DNA from: Cytospora piceicola
Taxonomy: Eukaryota; Ascomycota; Sordariomycetes; Diaporthales; Cytosporaceae
Assembly (NCBI GenBank): GCA_023375675.1
Contig: JALQBC010000010.1
Span: 744,001 to 808,000 of the forward strand
Length of the DNA stretch: 64,000 bases
Direction: 5' to 3'
Part shown: piece by piece, positions 22,107-34,400 of the stretch
How the letters are laid out: each line of letters begins with the position of its first letter
How positions within the stretch are numbered: position 1 is the first letter of the stretch
Notes under the pieces: generated by a model
What the model was told of the DNA's origin: nothing
The model's database searches: none
The model's input: only the letters and a program-made list of their open reading frames with translations
Made by a program: the position numbers and the translations under genes

Positions 22107-24399
22107 AAAGTGCATGCATACCGCGCTACTTCTTCATCTCATTTCGAGACAATGTTCCTGATTCGGGCTATAAGGTGTAAGGCCAGAAGCACACAAAGAC
22201 GGTCTCGTCTCTTGTCTCGGCAGTCGAGTTGCGAGGCCACACCCAAAGACACCCGTGGACGCCCTCTGTCTCCTTACTTCTACCCAGCATGTTCCAATGT
22301 TCCTTTCAATGTTGGGCTTCTTCACTGCTGAGTACATAGACCCTCGTTCGTTTCGAGAGAAGAAAAGTTGTGAAACATCTGCTCCCATTTAGCTTGCTCC
22401 CTTCCACCAACAAGCCAAAACTCTTATTCCTTAACCATTTTCGGTGCCCCTCCACCACCGCTTTGCGCGAAGAGGACTCCGTGCGTGCCAAGTTCCCACC
22501 CCCTTGCTCTTCTCCCCCGCCCCCAGCTCCGTCGATCTGGAGTCTTTGGTCCCGTCCTGCTGTCTGTGCTCCCGGGGTTGTTGGGATCTTGGGGAAGTGG
22601 AAAATGAGACGAAACATTATCACAGCCGTGGGGAAAGGCAATCATCAGTGATCGCAACCGTCCAGGTAAGGTCACGGATTGAGTACACAAGCAAATAGCC
22701 ACCTTGTTGAGACTTTCGTTCCATCAGCCGTTCCCCGGATTATGTATGCGAGACTCGACGTCAGGTTCTATTATCAGACATCCAATGATGCTGGAAAAGG
22801 TGGACGATGTTGGAAGTGCCATATTGCCAACCCCTCCAAGATGAATTCTCGGGACCGGACAGGGATTCAAATGGGATGATACTTGGTACTGACCTGATAC
22901 TATGGCGGCTTGATTATATGTACTGTAGACTAATTGTACGCACCGCCGTTGCATCACCTTTGTATTATTACGAAACCTGTTACCTACCTGATCATCACCG
23001 ACGACGTGAAATGAAGCAGGCTCTGCAGCCCGCTCGGGGTCTCTTGCATTTCGGCAACCGATGGAACCGGCGCGATGGTTGTGATGATATTTTGGAAAAC
23101 CCTGGCGGCCAGGCCAGTGAGATAATCTTGCATCGGTGCATGGCAACGGATGCGACCTCGACACCTGCAAGAAGCCTGCAGGTTCACGCCGACATGCCTC
23201 CCCTCCCGTCTGATCGCTTTGCCTCCGGAGTTCCAATGCTGGTCGTTCGGGAACTAGCCTGACTGCAGCCGGCCCAAGCTGTCCTACCTTGACTACCTAG
23301 GTATTTTACTTGAGTACACAAAAAGAAGTGTTCCGTCGGGCATTCTAAAAGGGCCATGACTGCATCTTCACCGCCTCAAATGTTTCGACGCCGCCTGTCG
23401 CGCTGGCAGACAGGCAGGCAGGCTGGCAGGCTGGCTGGCATGAACGGAAGACGAATAAGAAGAGGAGGGTCCCGAAAGAGTTTCCTGCACGTCATTTCTG
23501 GTCACGCTCTCTGCAGGGCTGTGCCAGGTACCACAGTATTGAAACAAAGCCCGCTTCACATGTCTCATGTCTACCATCGCCGGCGGCAGACGGGCAGACG
23601 GGTGAAATGCCAAATGGCAGATGCCATGTATTTCGCGAGTTTCGCCTCTTTTGGGGGCCCATAAATGGCCAGATCGTTCTCCCTTTGGAGGGGGCATCGA
23701 TGCGGCACTGGCGCAAAGGTCCGGCGATTTCGAGGCTTCATCACGAGCCTTTCGAGCCGTGGTCTCCAGGCGGTCAAGCCTTACTATGTATGCGTCACGG
23801 TGGATACGGGCTCTCGGCCGTCTTCGCATGCCTGGCTGCCTGGCATGATGGCAAGTTTGGTCCTCCCAGCTCCAACCAGACTGCAAGATGACTCTGTACG
23901 TCTGTATGTCTGTACGTCTGTCTAGACGTAAAGAATCCTTTGTGTTCATCATGGTGTGTGTCGCTTGCTTGCTCGCTCGATCACCAAATCGCTGCGGAGG
24001 CGGGGGCTGATCCTCTCCATATGAGACTTTATACTACACTACTGCCAGGAACTAAACCAAGATGATACAGACTTCAATCAGAATTGGACAAAGCAATACT
24101 TGGCCACATGGCCAGCCGCGCTGGCGTCTCAGAGTGTCCTCCCCTCCCCATCCCCTCAGCCTCGTGAAGAGAACCTCTCTGCTCTGGCTGTGGCCAAAGA
24201 GCAAGATATCGGGTATTCAGGTATTCAGGTCACAAGCCGAACTCCGGGACGTGCCAGATATTTAAACGGGGCAGTCAGCCGGATATCATGACATCCATAT
24301 GTGCATGGATCATCACAAAAATGATTCATCAGACCTCACTGTAGACTCATCAAAGTTTGATGTTCCCGGGCTCACAGCGATTATCACAGGGGCGCAGTA

Positions 24400-24663
24400 C
24401 ATGTCACAGGGATTAAAAATGTTAATTGCTGACGGTGTAAAACGGTTGGCTAGAGGGGGCAGATCAAAGCAGATCCGTTCTTCTTCACCAGAATCTATAT
24501 AGGAAGAACATTACGGTTAGACCCAGAACGGTGGCGAGACTGACGTTTTATCTCCAGTGTTCCTGTCGATGAGTTACTTGTCCAGCGAACCAGTATAGGA
24601 ACGGTACCCTCCTCTTAAAACGGAAGGATTTTCAAATTTAACATTTTTAATCCCTGTGACATG
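24400..24663. mobile_element. 264-bp MITE with perfect 26-bp terminal inverted repeats
   Basis: The left end, 24400-24425, begins CATGTCACAGGGATTAAAAA. The right end, 24638-24663, is its exact reverse complement over 26 nt. Both ends are flanked by TA (24398-24399 and 24664-24665), the target duplication of Tc1/mariner-type elements. The interior of about 210 bp has no coding capacity. Perfect ends suggest recent movement or strong selection on the ends. Confidence 0.85.
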
Positions 24664-25432
24664 TATTCGCGCCAGTGGCGGCTAAGACTAACACCTAGTG
24701 TACAGTACACAGTAGCTACGGCACGGCCAAATATAGCTCCAAGGGGCGGCCCGTTACAGGGTCCCCAGAGCTTGTCATATCACTCACTGTACACTGAAAC
24801 AATTGTCATGAACAATAGCCTAATTGAACAAAGGTTTGCGGGGGTTTGCTTTATGAAAGGTCCTCTCAGTGTGACGTGAGCTCACCAACTAACCCAACAT
24901 TGCCATCTCACCTACGACGGCAGCTTGATGGCGTGCAGGCAGCCTTGACAGCTTGAGTATCAAGGGGCTGAGTGGCAGTACCACCTGCTCCCTCCCTCCC
25001 CAGCGCTGCTGCGCCGCAGAGATATTCTTGTTCGGCCGCTGGATAAGGCCGCCAATAACGACGTCGACCCTCAAGCTTAAATCAACCTTTGCCTTTTCCA
25101 TCAATCTGACCTCAACAATAGGTCTTGTATCCCTTAATCACCCAGGAATTAGACTCGCAGCATCTGTCATTGCGTCGTACTAGCCGTAGCAACTCTGCAA
25201 CAGCAAGCCTTGTTTTCCTCTCCAAAGCTGCCGTACCCAGACATAGAATCCGTCGATCAAACATCTCCTACTACAGCGAGACATCCATCTACAGTAGTCC
25301 CTCACACCAGTGTGGTACCTATCATTCAAGCAGCTGAGGTCACACAAGTCTCGGAGCGCAACCAACGGACCGCCATCAACAACTCCTTGACGCCGAGCCG
25401 ATCCCCCAACCTCCGTGTCACCATCCCAGACC
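24664..25432. other. Gene-free spacer, promoter of the DUF7053-like gene
   Basis: No coding region or clear repeat. The last part, with CCATC- and CAAC-rich sequence, is the likely leader of the next gene. Confidence 0.5.
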
Positions 25433-26104
25433 ATGCCGTCCTCACACACGATAGAGCTGCACTTCCCCCTGCCGGCCTACCTCTCCCGGGACCTGGCCAT
25501 CCAGCACCTGCAGACCTACGAGCCGCTCATGACGCCGCACCCGTACCTGGTGCGCTTCGACCGGAGGGCCGCCGACCCCAGCGGCCTCGCCGCCGACCCC
25601 TTCTTCGCCGAGGACGGCTGGCGGGCCGAGTCGTTCGTCGTCGTCGAGCGCGTCCCCGTCGTGCCCCTGCTCGGCCTCTCCAAGGAGGTCCGCATCCCCG
25701 CCACCTTCCAGTCCTTCCCGGCCGGCGTGCGCTGCCGCGCCGACGCCCAGGCCGGCGTCACCGTCTGGTCCACCTACGAGGTCGCGGCCCGGGACCTCGG
25801 CGCCGAGTTCGAGAGGGCCGGCCGCGCCGGCACCGACGGCGTCGGCCACGAGGGCCTCGACCACGACGTCCTGGACGCCGCGGGCCTGGGCAGCCCCGGC
25901 GCCGGGCAGTGGGAGCTGGTCGAGCACGCGAGGGTGGAGTGCAACGCCCTCCTGAAGCCCTTCGTCGTCAGGAGCTTTGAGGTGGCGCATAGGGACCTGT
26001 GCAGGAAGATCATCGATGACCTGAAGAGCATGACGGGTAAAGAGCACCCGGCCATGGTGCAGGAGATGCCTGTGGCGGTACCCGCATCGACGGTGGTGGC
26101 TTGA
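25433..26104 (+). CDS. DUF7053-like protein
   Basis: Single exon of 223 residues starting at the ATG of MPSSHTIELHFPLPAYLSR. Recurrent features of this fungal family are visible: an N-terminal beta segment, LQTYEPLMTPHPYLV (about residues 27-41), a DPFFAEDGWR word, RVPVVPLLGLSKEV, a VRCRADAQAGVTVWS segment, and a C-terminal helix with ALLKPFVVRSFEVAHRDLCR. These suggest a small-molecule-binding or START-like fold, but no biochemical role is known to me. Codon use is strongly GC-rich at third positions, unlike the surrounding non-coding DNA. Family assignment rests on remembered pattern only. Confidence 0.75.
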   Translation: MPSSHTIELHFPLPAYLSRDLAIQHLQTYEPLMTPHPYLVRFDRRAADPSGLAADPFFAEDGWRAESFVVVERVPVVPLLGLSKEVRIPATFQSFPAGVRCRADAQAGVTVWSTYEVAARDLGAEFERAGRAGTDGVGHEGLDHDVLDAAGLGSPGAGQWELVEHARVECNALLKPFVVRSFEVAHRDLCRKIIDDLKSMTGKEHPAMVQEMPVAVPASTVVA

Positions 26105-27365
26105 GTTCTAAATTATGACACGAGTGGAGTGCTGACCGTATCTGGTCGTCTTTCGACAGGCTTGGGAGCACTGATGTTCCATTGGTGCTCGGTGTTGGGG
26201 CGTTTGGCTGGGGCTGGGAGCGAAAGGCCTTGTGTGTTGATACCCTGTTTCATGGCCCGCTCCCATGTTCCCGACGGTTTCATCCTTGATTCGTCATACA
26301 TTCAATGGCGGCGTTGTCAGAGGGATGTAAATCAAATGAAATAATTCGTATATCGTTCTGTGCTTGAGACTCATCTGCCAAAAGTCCGCTCCCGGCAACT
26401 TGCGGACTGGCTGCCAATCCACCCCAGATTATCAAGCGAGAGGAAGTCGATTCAGCCAAGAAGAGAACCGATGACCAAGTAGGGGCGCCACCCCGTCGTA
26501 TTGGGCTCGTTCCTAACCGCCTATTGTATACAGCATCTGCTGCTGATAGACCCAGATCCTGATAATACCCGTTCCCGGTGTCCTTCACAAATCCTACGCG
26601 GCAGCCATGACCATCAATCTCGGTTGAGTGTAATGTGTGTCAGAAGGCAGTACAGTATCCACCGCGATAGTAGCAGGAGTATCCAAGGTTACCCGGAGAC
26701 AGCATACCAGGCTGTAGCTCAGGCACTTGTGAGAGCTTCCTCTACATCTTCTAATCCTAGACGCCAAAGCCGCCCCTTCTGATAGCAATTCCTTTCTTCA
26801 GCGATTAATAATCCTCCAGGATCGCCCTCCTGAAGAACTAGTAGTGTAGTATAGTAGGTGGAAGGCACCAGGTGCCCTGCATGGTCTCAAAATACCATTA
26901 GTGATTCAAGTGCACGAAGGGAGACATACCTCCACCCCCGAGGTCTTCAAGAGTCTCTAGTCCGCTTCCTTTCAGTCCAGACGGGAGACGGAAGATTTGC
27001 GGATGGTACATGTGCACATGTCCGACACTTTCTCCGCGCCTACATGTAGGTAAGACGGCCTGATATGACCGCTTCACATCACCTGGAATTTGTCATCGAA
27101 GGCAAGAGCTGGATTTGTCATTGCCATGGCGATGTTCAAACACCTTGACCTCCCGGACTGCACCTCCGCCTATAAGTACCAGTCGTAACATATTCCAATA
27201 TCGAATACATCGACGGTCTACGCATGAGTACGAGATAAGACAGACACCGGACTCTCAACAACGCTCGCAGCACCACTCCACCAAGCCCACGCACTCCCTA
27301 TCGTCCACCAGATCAAAAGGTTCGACATTGCTTCACCCGCGTCCCATCATATACACAGACCCACA
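26105..27365. other. Gene-free spacer
   Basis: Probable 3' untranslated region, then sequence with no credible coding frame. The stretch just before 27366 is C/A-rich, as expected for a fungal leader. Confidence 0.55.
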
Positions 27366-28436
27366 ATGTCCCCCACGGCCAAGGCAATATTCACCATCGC
27401 AAAGGGCCAAGCCGCCATCCGGGAGGTCCCCATCCCCGAGCTCCGCGAGGGCCACGTCCTCGTCAGGGCCAGGGCGGTGGCCCTGAACCCCGCGGACTGG
27501 AAGTCGGTCGACCACCCGACCGTCGGCGCCAAGGCCGGCTGCGACTACGCCGGCGTGGTGGAGGCGGTCGGTCCCGGCGCCGCCGCCGGGCCCTTTGCCC
27601 CGGGCGACCGCGTCTGCGGCATGACCCTGGGGAACGTCGACGCGTACCGCGGCGCCTTCGGCGAGTACGTCCTTGCGCCCGCCCACCTGATGATCCGGGT
27701 CCCGGACGGCCTCGGCCTCGAGGAGGCCGCCACGCTCGGCGCCGGCGTCACCACCGTCGGCCAGGGGCTGTACCAGCTCCTTGGGCTGCCCCTCCCCGCC
27801 GGGCCCCTGCCCCCGCCCCCGGCCCGGCACATCCTGATCTACGGCGGCAGCACGGCCACGGGGATCCTGGGCATCCAGTTCGCCAGGCTGTCCGGCCTGA
27901 CGGTCCTGGCCACGGCCTCCCCGGGGAACTTTGACTACCTCAGGTCGCTGGGCGCCGCCGCCGTCTTCGACTACCACGCCCCGGTGGAGGACCTGGCCAG
28001 GGAGATCAGGGCCCAGACCGGCAACAGGCTGACGTGCGCCTGGGACTGCTCCCCGAGCGCCGAGTCCGCCCGCCTCTGCGCGCTGTCCATGAGCGACTCG
28101 GAGGAGGGCGCCTACGGCAGCCTGCTCCCCGTCCAGGAGGAGGTCATCAGGGCCGCCAACCCCATGGTGACCAGGTTCGGGACCAATACGGCCTACACTG
28201 CCATCGGCGAGGCGTTCTCGTACGGCGGCGTGATGACGTGGGAGGCTAGTCCGGAAGACGCCCTGTTCGCGAGCAAGCTCTGGGAGCTTAGCGGGGGGCT
28301 GTTGGCCCAGGGCAAGGTGAAGGCGGCTAGGATGGATGTGAACCGCGGCGGGGAGGGGCTGGAGGGTGTGATTAAGGGCATCGATGAGCTGAGGCAGGGG
28401 AAGGTGTCGGGGAGGAAGTTGGTGTACACGATTTAG
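27366..28436 (+). CDS. Medium-chain reductase, trans-acting enoyl reductase (LovC/ToxD)-like
   Basis: Single exon of 356 residues. The N-terminal GroES-like domain carries VALNPADWKSVDH and GCDYAGVVEAVGPG. The Rossmann domain has ILIYGGSTATGILGIQFARL (about residues 157-176) for NADPH binding, followed by YLRSLGAAAVFDY. These are hallmarks of the zinc-independent MDR branch that includes LovC and ToxD. LovC acts in trans on polyketide enoyl intermediates, while many relatives stand alone as quinone or enoyl reductases. No polyketide synthase lies in the window, so a cluster role is not supported. Third positions are extremely GC-rich. Confidence 0.85.
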   Translation: MSPTAKAIFTIAKGQAAIREVPIPELREGHVLVRARAVALNPADWKSVDHPTVGAKAGCDYAGVVEAVGPGAAAGPFAPGDRVCGMTLGNVDAYRGAFGEYVLAPAHLMIRVPDGLGLEEAATLGAGVTTVGQGLYQLLGLPLPAGPLPPPPARHILIYGGSTATGILGIQFARLSGLTVLATASPGNFDYLRSLGAAAVFDYHAPVEDLAREIRAQTGNRLTCAWDCSPSAESARLCALSMSDSEEGAYGSLLPVQEEVIRAANPMVTRFGTNTAYTAIGEAFSYGGVMTWEASPEDALFASKLWELSGGLLAQGKVKAARMDVNRGGEGLEGVIKGIDELRQGKVSGRKLVYTI

Positions 28437-29283
28437 AGCTCGGGCTAACAGCGTTGTCCTCCACGAGGCATACAACCAGGAAACCACAAGCTCAGGAGTT
28501 TTTGTCATGATTCAAAGTGTGTTAGAATTCCAGCTGCAGCCAAGTCTAGCGAGCCGCCTTCGACAATCCGAAAAACGTTCTCCGGCTGGGAGGGGGAGGT
28601 GGGGGGGGGGGGCCTTAGCCGCAAATAATGCACAACTACAATCCTCATCTGGCCCGAGCCTCGAAGTCAGTGTAGCAATAAGGCCTACCATAAACTTGAA
28701 AAGGCCCAATGATGATACATACGAGGGAAGTGAAAGCTCGCTCAACAGGATGAGGGATATCTCCGGTCAAAGAAAGATTGACGTGAACAAGATCATAGTC
28801 AGGTAAGGAATCAATGCAGGAACTGGGACGGCTTAGGGGAAGAATTGCACCTGGTATACTGTGCCTATCAAACCAGAATCTGGTGAAACAAATACAGCTT
28901 ATCAGGAGTCGGTATTTGGTATCTATGATCGAATCAAAAACGAAGGTTTGAGAAAAATAAAAGTAATAACAAAGAAGGCGGGAAGAGGGAGGACAGTCTG
29001 ACCCCCAGAGAGACGTTTCCGACTTCCTTCCCGAACGCGCCGTAGAGGAAAGACTGTCCCCGGTCCCCGTTTCCCATCTCCTTCTCTTTCTGTATATATA
29101 TGAATATATATGGGAATCATGAAACGCCGTCATAAGAAGATCCTCGAAAAACATTGAAAGGGACTCAAGAGCAGGCGGCCGTGGCCGCCCACGGGATCAA
29201 AATAAACACCAACAGAGCCGCCGAACACCGGGGAGAACATAGGCCACTTTTTCGAGAGAAAAAAACATCCCAATTAACCAGGC
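28437..29283. other. Intergenic, between convergent genes
   Basis: Contains a G-run at 28587-28612 (GGGAGGGGGAGG then G12) that could form a quadruplex, and TATATA-type words at 29094-29112. Probably 3' untranslated sequence of both the reductase and CRZ1. Confidence 0.55.
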
Positions 29284-31491
29284 TTAGCGGCCGCCATAGT
29301 CACTGGCATACCCGATCTCACCATAGGACTCGTTCATGCCACCGGGCCCGAAGCCAGTGCCCGGCCCAGAGACATACCCGGCATCGTCGCCCTCGTTCTC
29401 GAGGTCCGACGCGTCGAAGCTCGACCGCCCGCTGATGTCGTCCTCTATGCCGCTGCCGTCGCCCTGCATGCTCTGTGCGCCCCAGTCCATGTTCGCCAGC
29501 GCGGGGTATTGTGCGAGCAGTGCCTGCGGGAACATGTACGTGCCCACGGCCGGGTACCCTTGGGCATCCATTGCCGGGGGCGCCATGAGCCCGCCCATGG
29601 CCATCTGCTGCTGCTGCTGCTGTGCGGCGGCTTGCTGATGTGCCAGTTGTTGTTCGCCCCATTGCTTTTGCCGTTCGATCATCTCCTCGTCCAGGAGTGG
29701 CTTGATGCAGATGCGGCCCGCTTCAGATCGGAAATGCCTCCCTAGGGCATCGGCGCGGGCAAAACGTCTACCGCAGCCCCATTGACCACCGGCTTTGAGG
29801 TCACCCTTGCACACGAACTTCTTCTCCCCGGAGTGAAGACCCTCGTGGCGTTTGCGATCGTGCTGCCGTGCAAACGCCTTGCCGCAGACGGTACAAACGA
29901 ATGGACGTTCGTCGGTATGGGTGCGCAAGTGCGAACGCAGGTTGTAGGCGCGCGTGAACCGCTTTGGGCATAAAGTGCACTGGAAAGTCGCCGGATGTTT
30001 TTGCGCACGCTTGGGCCCTCCTGAGGCGTCTGTGCTATTCTCGCCTTCTACAAGTCGAAGGGCGATTACATTGGTGGGAACCGCAGATGTTGACTGTCGC
30101 CTCTTACTGGGAGAGGCTGACTGGTGACGGTCAAGAGGCGACAACGACCGGGACGAGTCTCCTCTGTTTGACGCGAGCTCATTACCGAATTGAGGAGACA
30201 AGCTCCCGGCCGAACCCCGGTTGAAAGCACCACTACTATTGTAGGGGTCGGTGACAGCCCTTGGACGATTGCGTGTGCGACCTGTTCCCGTATGAGCATC
30301 CGTGATTGAGAAACGTAAAATGGTACACTTACCTCGTCCGGGGGGTGTCAAGGCATCCGTGTCGATGGATGATTTGCCATCGAAAGTACCCCGTACTGGT
30401 GGCGGGGCATAGTCGATATTGATAGTAGGTGCTGCTAGTTGAGGCATACCTAAAGGTGCTTCGCTGGGCGGGCTAGTATGGGGGAACTGAGGGAACGCCT
30501 CGGGTGCCTGTAGACCATAATTATGTGTAGGCGCACCGACGAAGCCGTTGCTTCCGAGGGTGAAGCCTTGTTGTTGGCCGATGTCGGGTATTTGTTGTTG
30601 AGGGAGTATACGGGGAGAGATGGCAGGGCTGTGGGATGGACTGCGACCCCTGTCGGAGATGGTGAAGCTACCGATACCGTGAAGCTCATGGAGCACCGCA
30701 GGATCCTGAGGGCGTTGCATCGGTGAATGGCTTGGGTCTATGTGATCGAAGCTATCACTAGCGCCCAGGTTCGGAGAGTGGCCTACCGAGGATACGTCGG
30801 AGTATTCTGAAGGGCTTCTCCTATGTGTGTGAAACTGGGGGGCACTGCTCCAGTCCTGGCCAGGTAACAGGGCAGCCTCGATACCCAACGATGCGTTACG
30901 CGAGTGACTCCTAGGGGAGGGGGCGAAATGGGTTTGGTTGAAGGATGGGGAGTGGTGTGATGACGGCGGCTCTGGGCTCAGCAGATGAGGCGGCGTTGGG
31001 CTATGATGCGGTTGCGCGGATGCCATGTTGTTGTCCGGACCACTAAGGGGCTGATTGAGACCCGGGTCGCCGGCGAAGAGCGGCGTATTGAATTGCTCAC
31101 CCGTAGTTGGCGGGAAGATGGTGAAGTCGGCGTTCTGAAAATCGCTTGTCAATGGCTGTTGAGGTAGTTGCTGCTGTTGACCAAAGTTGGACAGATCATT
31201 AGACCCCTCTAATTGTGCAGTGAAGCTTGGAAACGATGGGTCACCAGGGTAGGACTGGGTTTGTTGAGGATCCAGAAAGCTTTCACCGTTATAGGTGAAG
31301 TCCGAAGGACCGCCGGTGAACTGTTGTCCTGAGGGTTGAAAATCGATACCAAGACCAATGCTTGAGACCTCGGCAGGGTTGAAGGGTCGGCCGGGGGATG
31401 GGGAGTGAGAGTGGCTTTGATTTATATGAGAGTGTTGGTGTGCAGTAGCAGAGGTCGAGCGGCCCCTTCCCTGCTGGTGGTCCATGTCCAT
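29284..31491 (-). CDS. CRZ1: CRZ1-like calcineurin-responsive zinc-finger transcription factor
   Basis: Start taken at 31491 ([12 protein letters not shown]), the first ATG in frame. A 51-nt intron (30282-30332, GTAAGT...CAG) lies in frame, so both spliced and retained forms are open; spliced length is 718 residues. A long Ser/Pro/Gln-rich region holds PTINID (about residue 355), matching the PxIxI[T/D] calcineurin-docking form. Two classical C2H2 fingers follow (CTLC...HLRTH and CTVC...HEGLH), then a third atypical finger with [17 protein letters not shown]. This finger set is diagnostic of fungal CRZ1. In known fungi, calcineurin dephosphorylates Crz1 on calcium signals and it enters the nucleus to activate stress and wall genes. 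Gln and Gly tracts close the protein. Confidence 0.92.
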   Translation of the reverse strand: MDMDHQQGRGRSTSATAHQHSHINQSHSHSPSPGRPFNPAEVSSIGLGIDFQPSGQQFTGGPSDFTYNGESFLDPQQTQSYPGDPSFPSFTAQLEGSNDLSNFGQQQQLPQQPLTSDFQNADFTIFPPTTGEQFNTPLFAGDPGLNQPLSGPDNNMASAQPHHSPTPPHLLSPEPPSSHHSPSFNQTHFAPSPRSHSRNASLGIEAALLPGQDWSSAPQFHTHRRSPSEYSDVSSVGHSPNLGASDSFDHIDPSHSPMQRPQDPAVLHELHGIGSFTISDRGRSPSHSPAISPRILPQQQIPDIGQQQGFTLGSNGFVGAPTHNYGLQAPEAFPQFPHTSPPSEAPLGMPQLAAPTINIDYAPPPVRGTFDGKSSIDTDALTPPGRGKCTILRFSITDAHTGTGRTRNRPRAVTDPYNSSGAFNRGSAGSLSPQFGNELASNRGDSSRSLSPLDRHQSASPSKRRQSTSAVPTNVIALRLVEGENSTDASGGPKRAQKHPATFQCTLCPKRFTRAYNLRSHLRTHTDERPFVCTVCGKAFARQHDRKRHEGLHSGEKKFVCKGDLKAGGQWGCGRRFARADALGRHFRSEAGRICIKPLLDEEMIERQKQWGEQQLAHQQAAAQQQQQQMAMGGLMAPPAMDAQGYPAVGTYMFPQALLAQYPALANMDWGAQSMQGDGSGIEDDISGRSSFDASDLENEGDDAGYVSGPGTGFGPGGMNESYGEIGYASDYGGR

Positions 31492-34400
31492 GATATGTAC
31501 TTTGGGAGATGTCTCCCGGTCCACCAAGGGAACTTGATCCCTATAGCCGCGTGGTAGGAGACGTTTGGAGTAAGATGTTGCTTGTTGTTACTGTCTTTAG
31601 AACAGCAAGTATGCTGACGAGGCAGTTTTCGAATCAGCCTGCGGGACCTCGGGGGCGGAGCACAAGCGGGTGAGGCTGTGCTGAGCAAGAGCGCTGACAA
31701 CCCACCAGGAAACTGTCCTATCAGGACCCTGCCAGCCCAGACTTGAGACAATTCTTGGCTCGAGTAGCGGAAGGAAATGGACAAAACAAAGCGGTCAAGT
31801 AGATCTACCGGCGTTTGAAGTTGGTGCCTGAATATCGTGCCCCGCTGGTATAGGTATAGTACTCGATGGCATATGCAGGCCCTCGGTCAGCAGTGTGTGT
31901 GTGTGCGACAGGGCAGAAAGACCGCAACTCTGAACCTCTTCAGGGCCCTTGTTCGTTCAAGTTGTAGTATTACTCGGCGAATAGAGACCGTGCAAGTCTC
32001 ACTTCCTCGCAAACACCTAGGAAGCCCTGATTTACTCCGGAGCCCGCTTCGTATGAGGGTCAGCGATGCTGCCAGGAGCGTCACGGTTGCTGGAGCCAAT
32101 TGTCGGACCTATGACTTGGGCCTGTGTCAGATTGTCGTGTAGATTTGCCAGCAAATCAAACCGAGGGGACAATAACCCGAGGCTCTCTTGCTTAAGTGTT
32201 CCAATGCCCAGTCCCACACCACGTAAACCCGCGATAGTGGAAAGGAATGTAGGGTTATGTAGTCGCCTCGAGCGAGATTGTCTGCGGCTCCAGGCCCTCG
32301 GGTCGGCACTGACCTCTCGGGTGCTTGGGTATTGCTTCTTCCAAGACCAAAATGCTATTTCTTGACGATGCGGCTGGGTGCGACTGCTCTGGCTGGTACA
32401 CACACGGTGGTTGGTTCTTGATTCTAACAACTGCGGCGCGGGGCGCAAATCGGTTGTGATGGTCGTGTGGTCGTGCTCGTCGGTCGACGTGTGATCGCCC
32501 TGACTCAATTGCCACGGTGCGAGGCGGATGACAAGCCGGATCAATCGATGGGAAATGTTGCGATATGACGATGTGAGGAAGAGGCCGAACTTGAGGGTCG
32601 CGCGACAATTCGACGGTGTGATGGGCGTTTGAATGAACCTTCGACGCGGGCGCTTAGATCAGGCTGGAGGAGGACCGTATGTACTGTAGCGACGGGACGG
32701 TGTGCCTGCTTCTGTCTATCGTGCGGGGGAGCTGTGAGTACCAGTAACTCTATCGATGCGACAGCGTCCACTGACTGCTCTCGTCTTCGTCTCGTTTGGT
32801 CTCGCCTCGTTTCGTCCCGTCTTGTCTTGTGATCGTAACGTATCGTGTGCTCTGTTTTTGCGTCTCTTCGGATGAACGCGGGTAGAAAATGCGATTATAC
32901 TAATTGTCCTGGGCGGCGCAGTCAGGGCAGAATTGGATTGAAGAACCGGCGAAATGAAGCAATCCATCAAAGTGTGAAGCCAGCAGCAGGGCGGCAGGGT
33001 CACCCACCACAGCTGAGGCTGTCAGGGATCGGTGACCCCTCCATCGATGGATCCATGGAGGAGCCCAAAGCTATTATGAAATGGGATTCGCGCCTGATTT
33101 GATGAGATTGTCCAGAATTTGCTGCCAGCTGTCCAGGGGACCTGATGTTTCGCACGGTGTTTTCCAGGTCATTTTTGCGCCCAACACCCGCCGTATCACA
33201 ACTAGACAGGCTCATTTGTAGCCCTGGAACAGCCCAGCCTGCCGTGAGACACCCTATGGAAAAACATCTTTTACTGTATATTGCACTGTAACGCTTGCGA
33301 CGTCGGGGGGCAGTTTTCCAAAAATCTGCCGCGAGTCACGTATAAACCATCTTATAATTGGCACAGTTACGACACCACACACGTAGCCAATAGTGCTCCA
33401 CAACCTTGAGTTATAACCTTGGAATTGCACACACCACGGCAGCACGGTCGGTCAATCTACTGTATAAGCCAGCCAGTCTTGAAACAAGTGGAAAGTGAGA
33501 TGCGTTCGATCTCCATATGCCGCATTCTTCCGGTGGAAAGATCATCCGTCTTTGGTTGCAATGCAATGGAAAAGAGTCAGCACCTACACTTTCATCCTCC
33601 CAAGGACCCTTTGTTCATGCCAGACAGCGTGGTCTTCCAGGCTGTGACTGGAATGACAACATACTTGGCCAGTTGAGCTTATGATACGAGGCTGCCGCGT
33701 CCCAGACTCGTCGTCCAAGCAAGGCACCTACGTGATAGTAGGGAACAGTCCGGGGCAACACGGTCGCGGCGCAGACTTCACTTGCGTGAGGCGAAGCAGC
33801 TGGATATCATCATCCTCTTTGATCGCCATCTCGCGCTCTCAATCCACCAAGTTCACCGCCTACGTCCAAATGTGTCACGAACAACAGTGACGTGTGTCGT
33901 CGTCGGTTTCCCAGTCGCAATGCACATGCACGAACCCGAATCCTGGTTTACGGTTGAGGCTGTGCTCAATCTACGGATCCGTACCGCCATCTCGACAGGG
34001 CTGCCCGGCAGCCACATCCGTATCCATTCCGTCCGTGGGAAAGGGGAACTCAGCTTCGACCAACAGGGCACCGGGAAAACCGCGTCGTCACCACCCGTTC
34101 ATGCACTCGACATTCTGCATTCCTCGTCACGACTATTCTATTGTCAGGCTCGCCTGTTTGCGATGTAAGCATCAGTGGAGGCGTTACAAGCTTGGTTCCT
34201 AAACCTTCCGTCGCTGATCGACAAGACATTTCACTGGTGCAACCTTTAGTGAGGGGTCCGCTTCTATTCTTGTCGGGTTTTAGGGCCAAACTCTAATCAG
34301 ACTAAGGTTCTACTACCGCGGGCGGCTTCAACGGTTTCTTAAGAGGAAACACATCAGGAGAGCTAAAAGTCAACCAAGTCTGTAAGCTTTCAACCGAACT

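Larger units (their letters stand above)
20498..24399. other. Long gene-poor stretch
   Basis: About 3.9 kb without a credible gene. It holds microsatellites: a GAT run at 21222-21246, a (TC)n run at 21329-21351, an 8-bp TTCTGGAC tandem at 21531-21568, a CAG run at 22083-22106, and ACCTAGGTACCT-type words at 21820-21890. The first part is probably the promoter of the giant minus-strand gene. Confidence 0.6.

Noticed and set aside
32780..32830. Pyrimidine-rich TCGTCT/TCGTTT tract, thought of as a simple repeat or CRISPR-like array
   Set aside because: Units vary in length and sequence with no spacer structure; simple low-complexity promoter DNA.
33782..34168. Plus-strand frame of 128 codons in the CRZ1-AOX gap
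   Set aside because: No domain, no splice support, and ordinary intergenic composition.
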